This document shows positions 13,065 to 13,174 of a stretch of 13,174 bases of DNA, piece by piece. The DNA comes from Gammaproteobacteria bacterium (GTDB lineage: Bacteria > Pseudomonadota > Gammaproteobacteria > HK1): assembly GCA_022822245.1 (NCBI GenBank), contig JAJECB010000119.1, forward strand, positions 1 to 13,174, given 5' to 3'. Positions within the stretch are counted from its first letter, which is position 1. Each line of letters starts with the position of its first letter. Made by a program: the position numbers and the translations under genes. Below the pieces are notes generated by a model. It had not been told where the DNA came from. It searched no databases and worked only from the letters and a program-made list of their open reading frames with translations.

Positions 13065-13174
13065 GGGCTGTCGGCACCGGCACTGGGGTGAACGATAGCC
13101 GATGGAATGAAATCTCTCTCGGAGACCGGTGTTGAGGGTTCCCCCCGAGGGTGGTTGTGGATCCCCGGCCGGCC

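Overview
This is a GC-rich (visibly well over 60% G+C) bacterial chromosomal window. The TonB-dependent receptor shows an outer membrane, so the host is Gram-negative. The plug style of the receptor, the RND-type exporter and the REP-like palindromes suggest a proteobacterium, most likely a gammaproteobacterium; that placement is inference. It reads as an accessory catabolic/redox region with decayed genes at both ends. No tRNA, rRNA, CRISPR array or intact insertion sequence was seen.

Layout. (1) 1-897: the C-terminus of an MMPL/RND-type exporter (+) meets the 5' third of a hyuA-type hydantoinase/oxoprolinase gene (-). Both lose their 3' parts where they abut, near base 390, and each shows an apparent one-base frame break. 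(2) 1106-3598: a complete 830-residue TonB-dependent outer-membrane receptor (+). (3) 7711-3758 (-): a four-gene run of SDR dehydrogenase, then sucC-like and sucD-like ADP-forming acyl-CoA ligase subunits (ATGA overlap), then a QOR-type quinone oxidoreductase. A REP-like palindrome supplies the stop codon of the sucD-like gene. (4) 7712-8135: a divergent control region with palindromes and remnants of a dispersed repeat. (5) 8136-9110: an aldo/keto reductase (+), followed by a second copy of the same REP-like palindrome. (6) 11144-9313 (-): an OsmC-family protein overlapping by ATGA with an FMO/CzcO-like flavoprotein. (7) 11145-11781: mostly gene-free, with a good sigma70-type promoter in front of a small cupin (11782-12111, +). 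(8) 12387-13064: a 5'-truncated PIN-domain (VapC/FitB type) toxin remnant (-) set head to head with a 5'-truncated tyrosine recombinase remnant (+) that also carries an in-frame TGA. Bases 13065-13174 hold nothing I recognise.

How the genes may work together (inference). The SDR would oxidise or reduce a hydroxyacid, ketone or similar substrate. The ligase pair would activate a carboxylic acid to its CoA thioester at the cost of ATP, or run in reverse. The quinone reductase and the divergent aldo/keto reductase add NAD(P)H-linked carbonyl or quinone reduction. The ligase pair keeps the catalytic residues of succinyl-CoA synthetase but differs at loops next to the acid-binding site, so its substrate may not be succinate. 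This is the most interesting intact system here. The OsmC-flavoprotein pair looks like a separate small redox/peroxide module.
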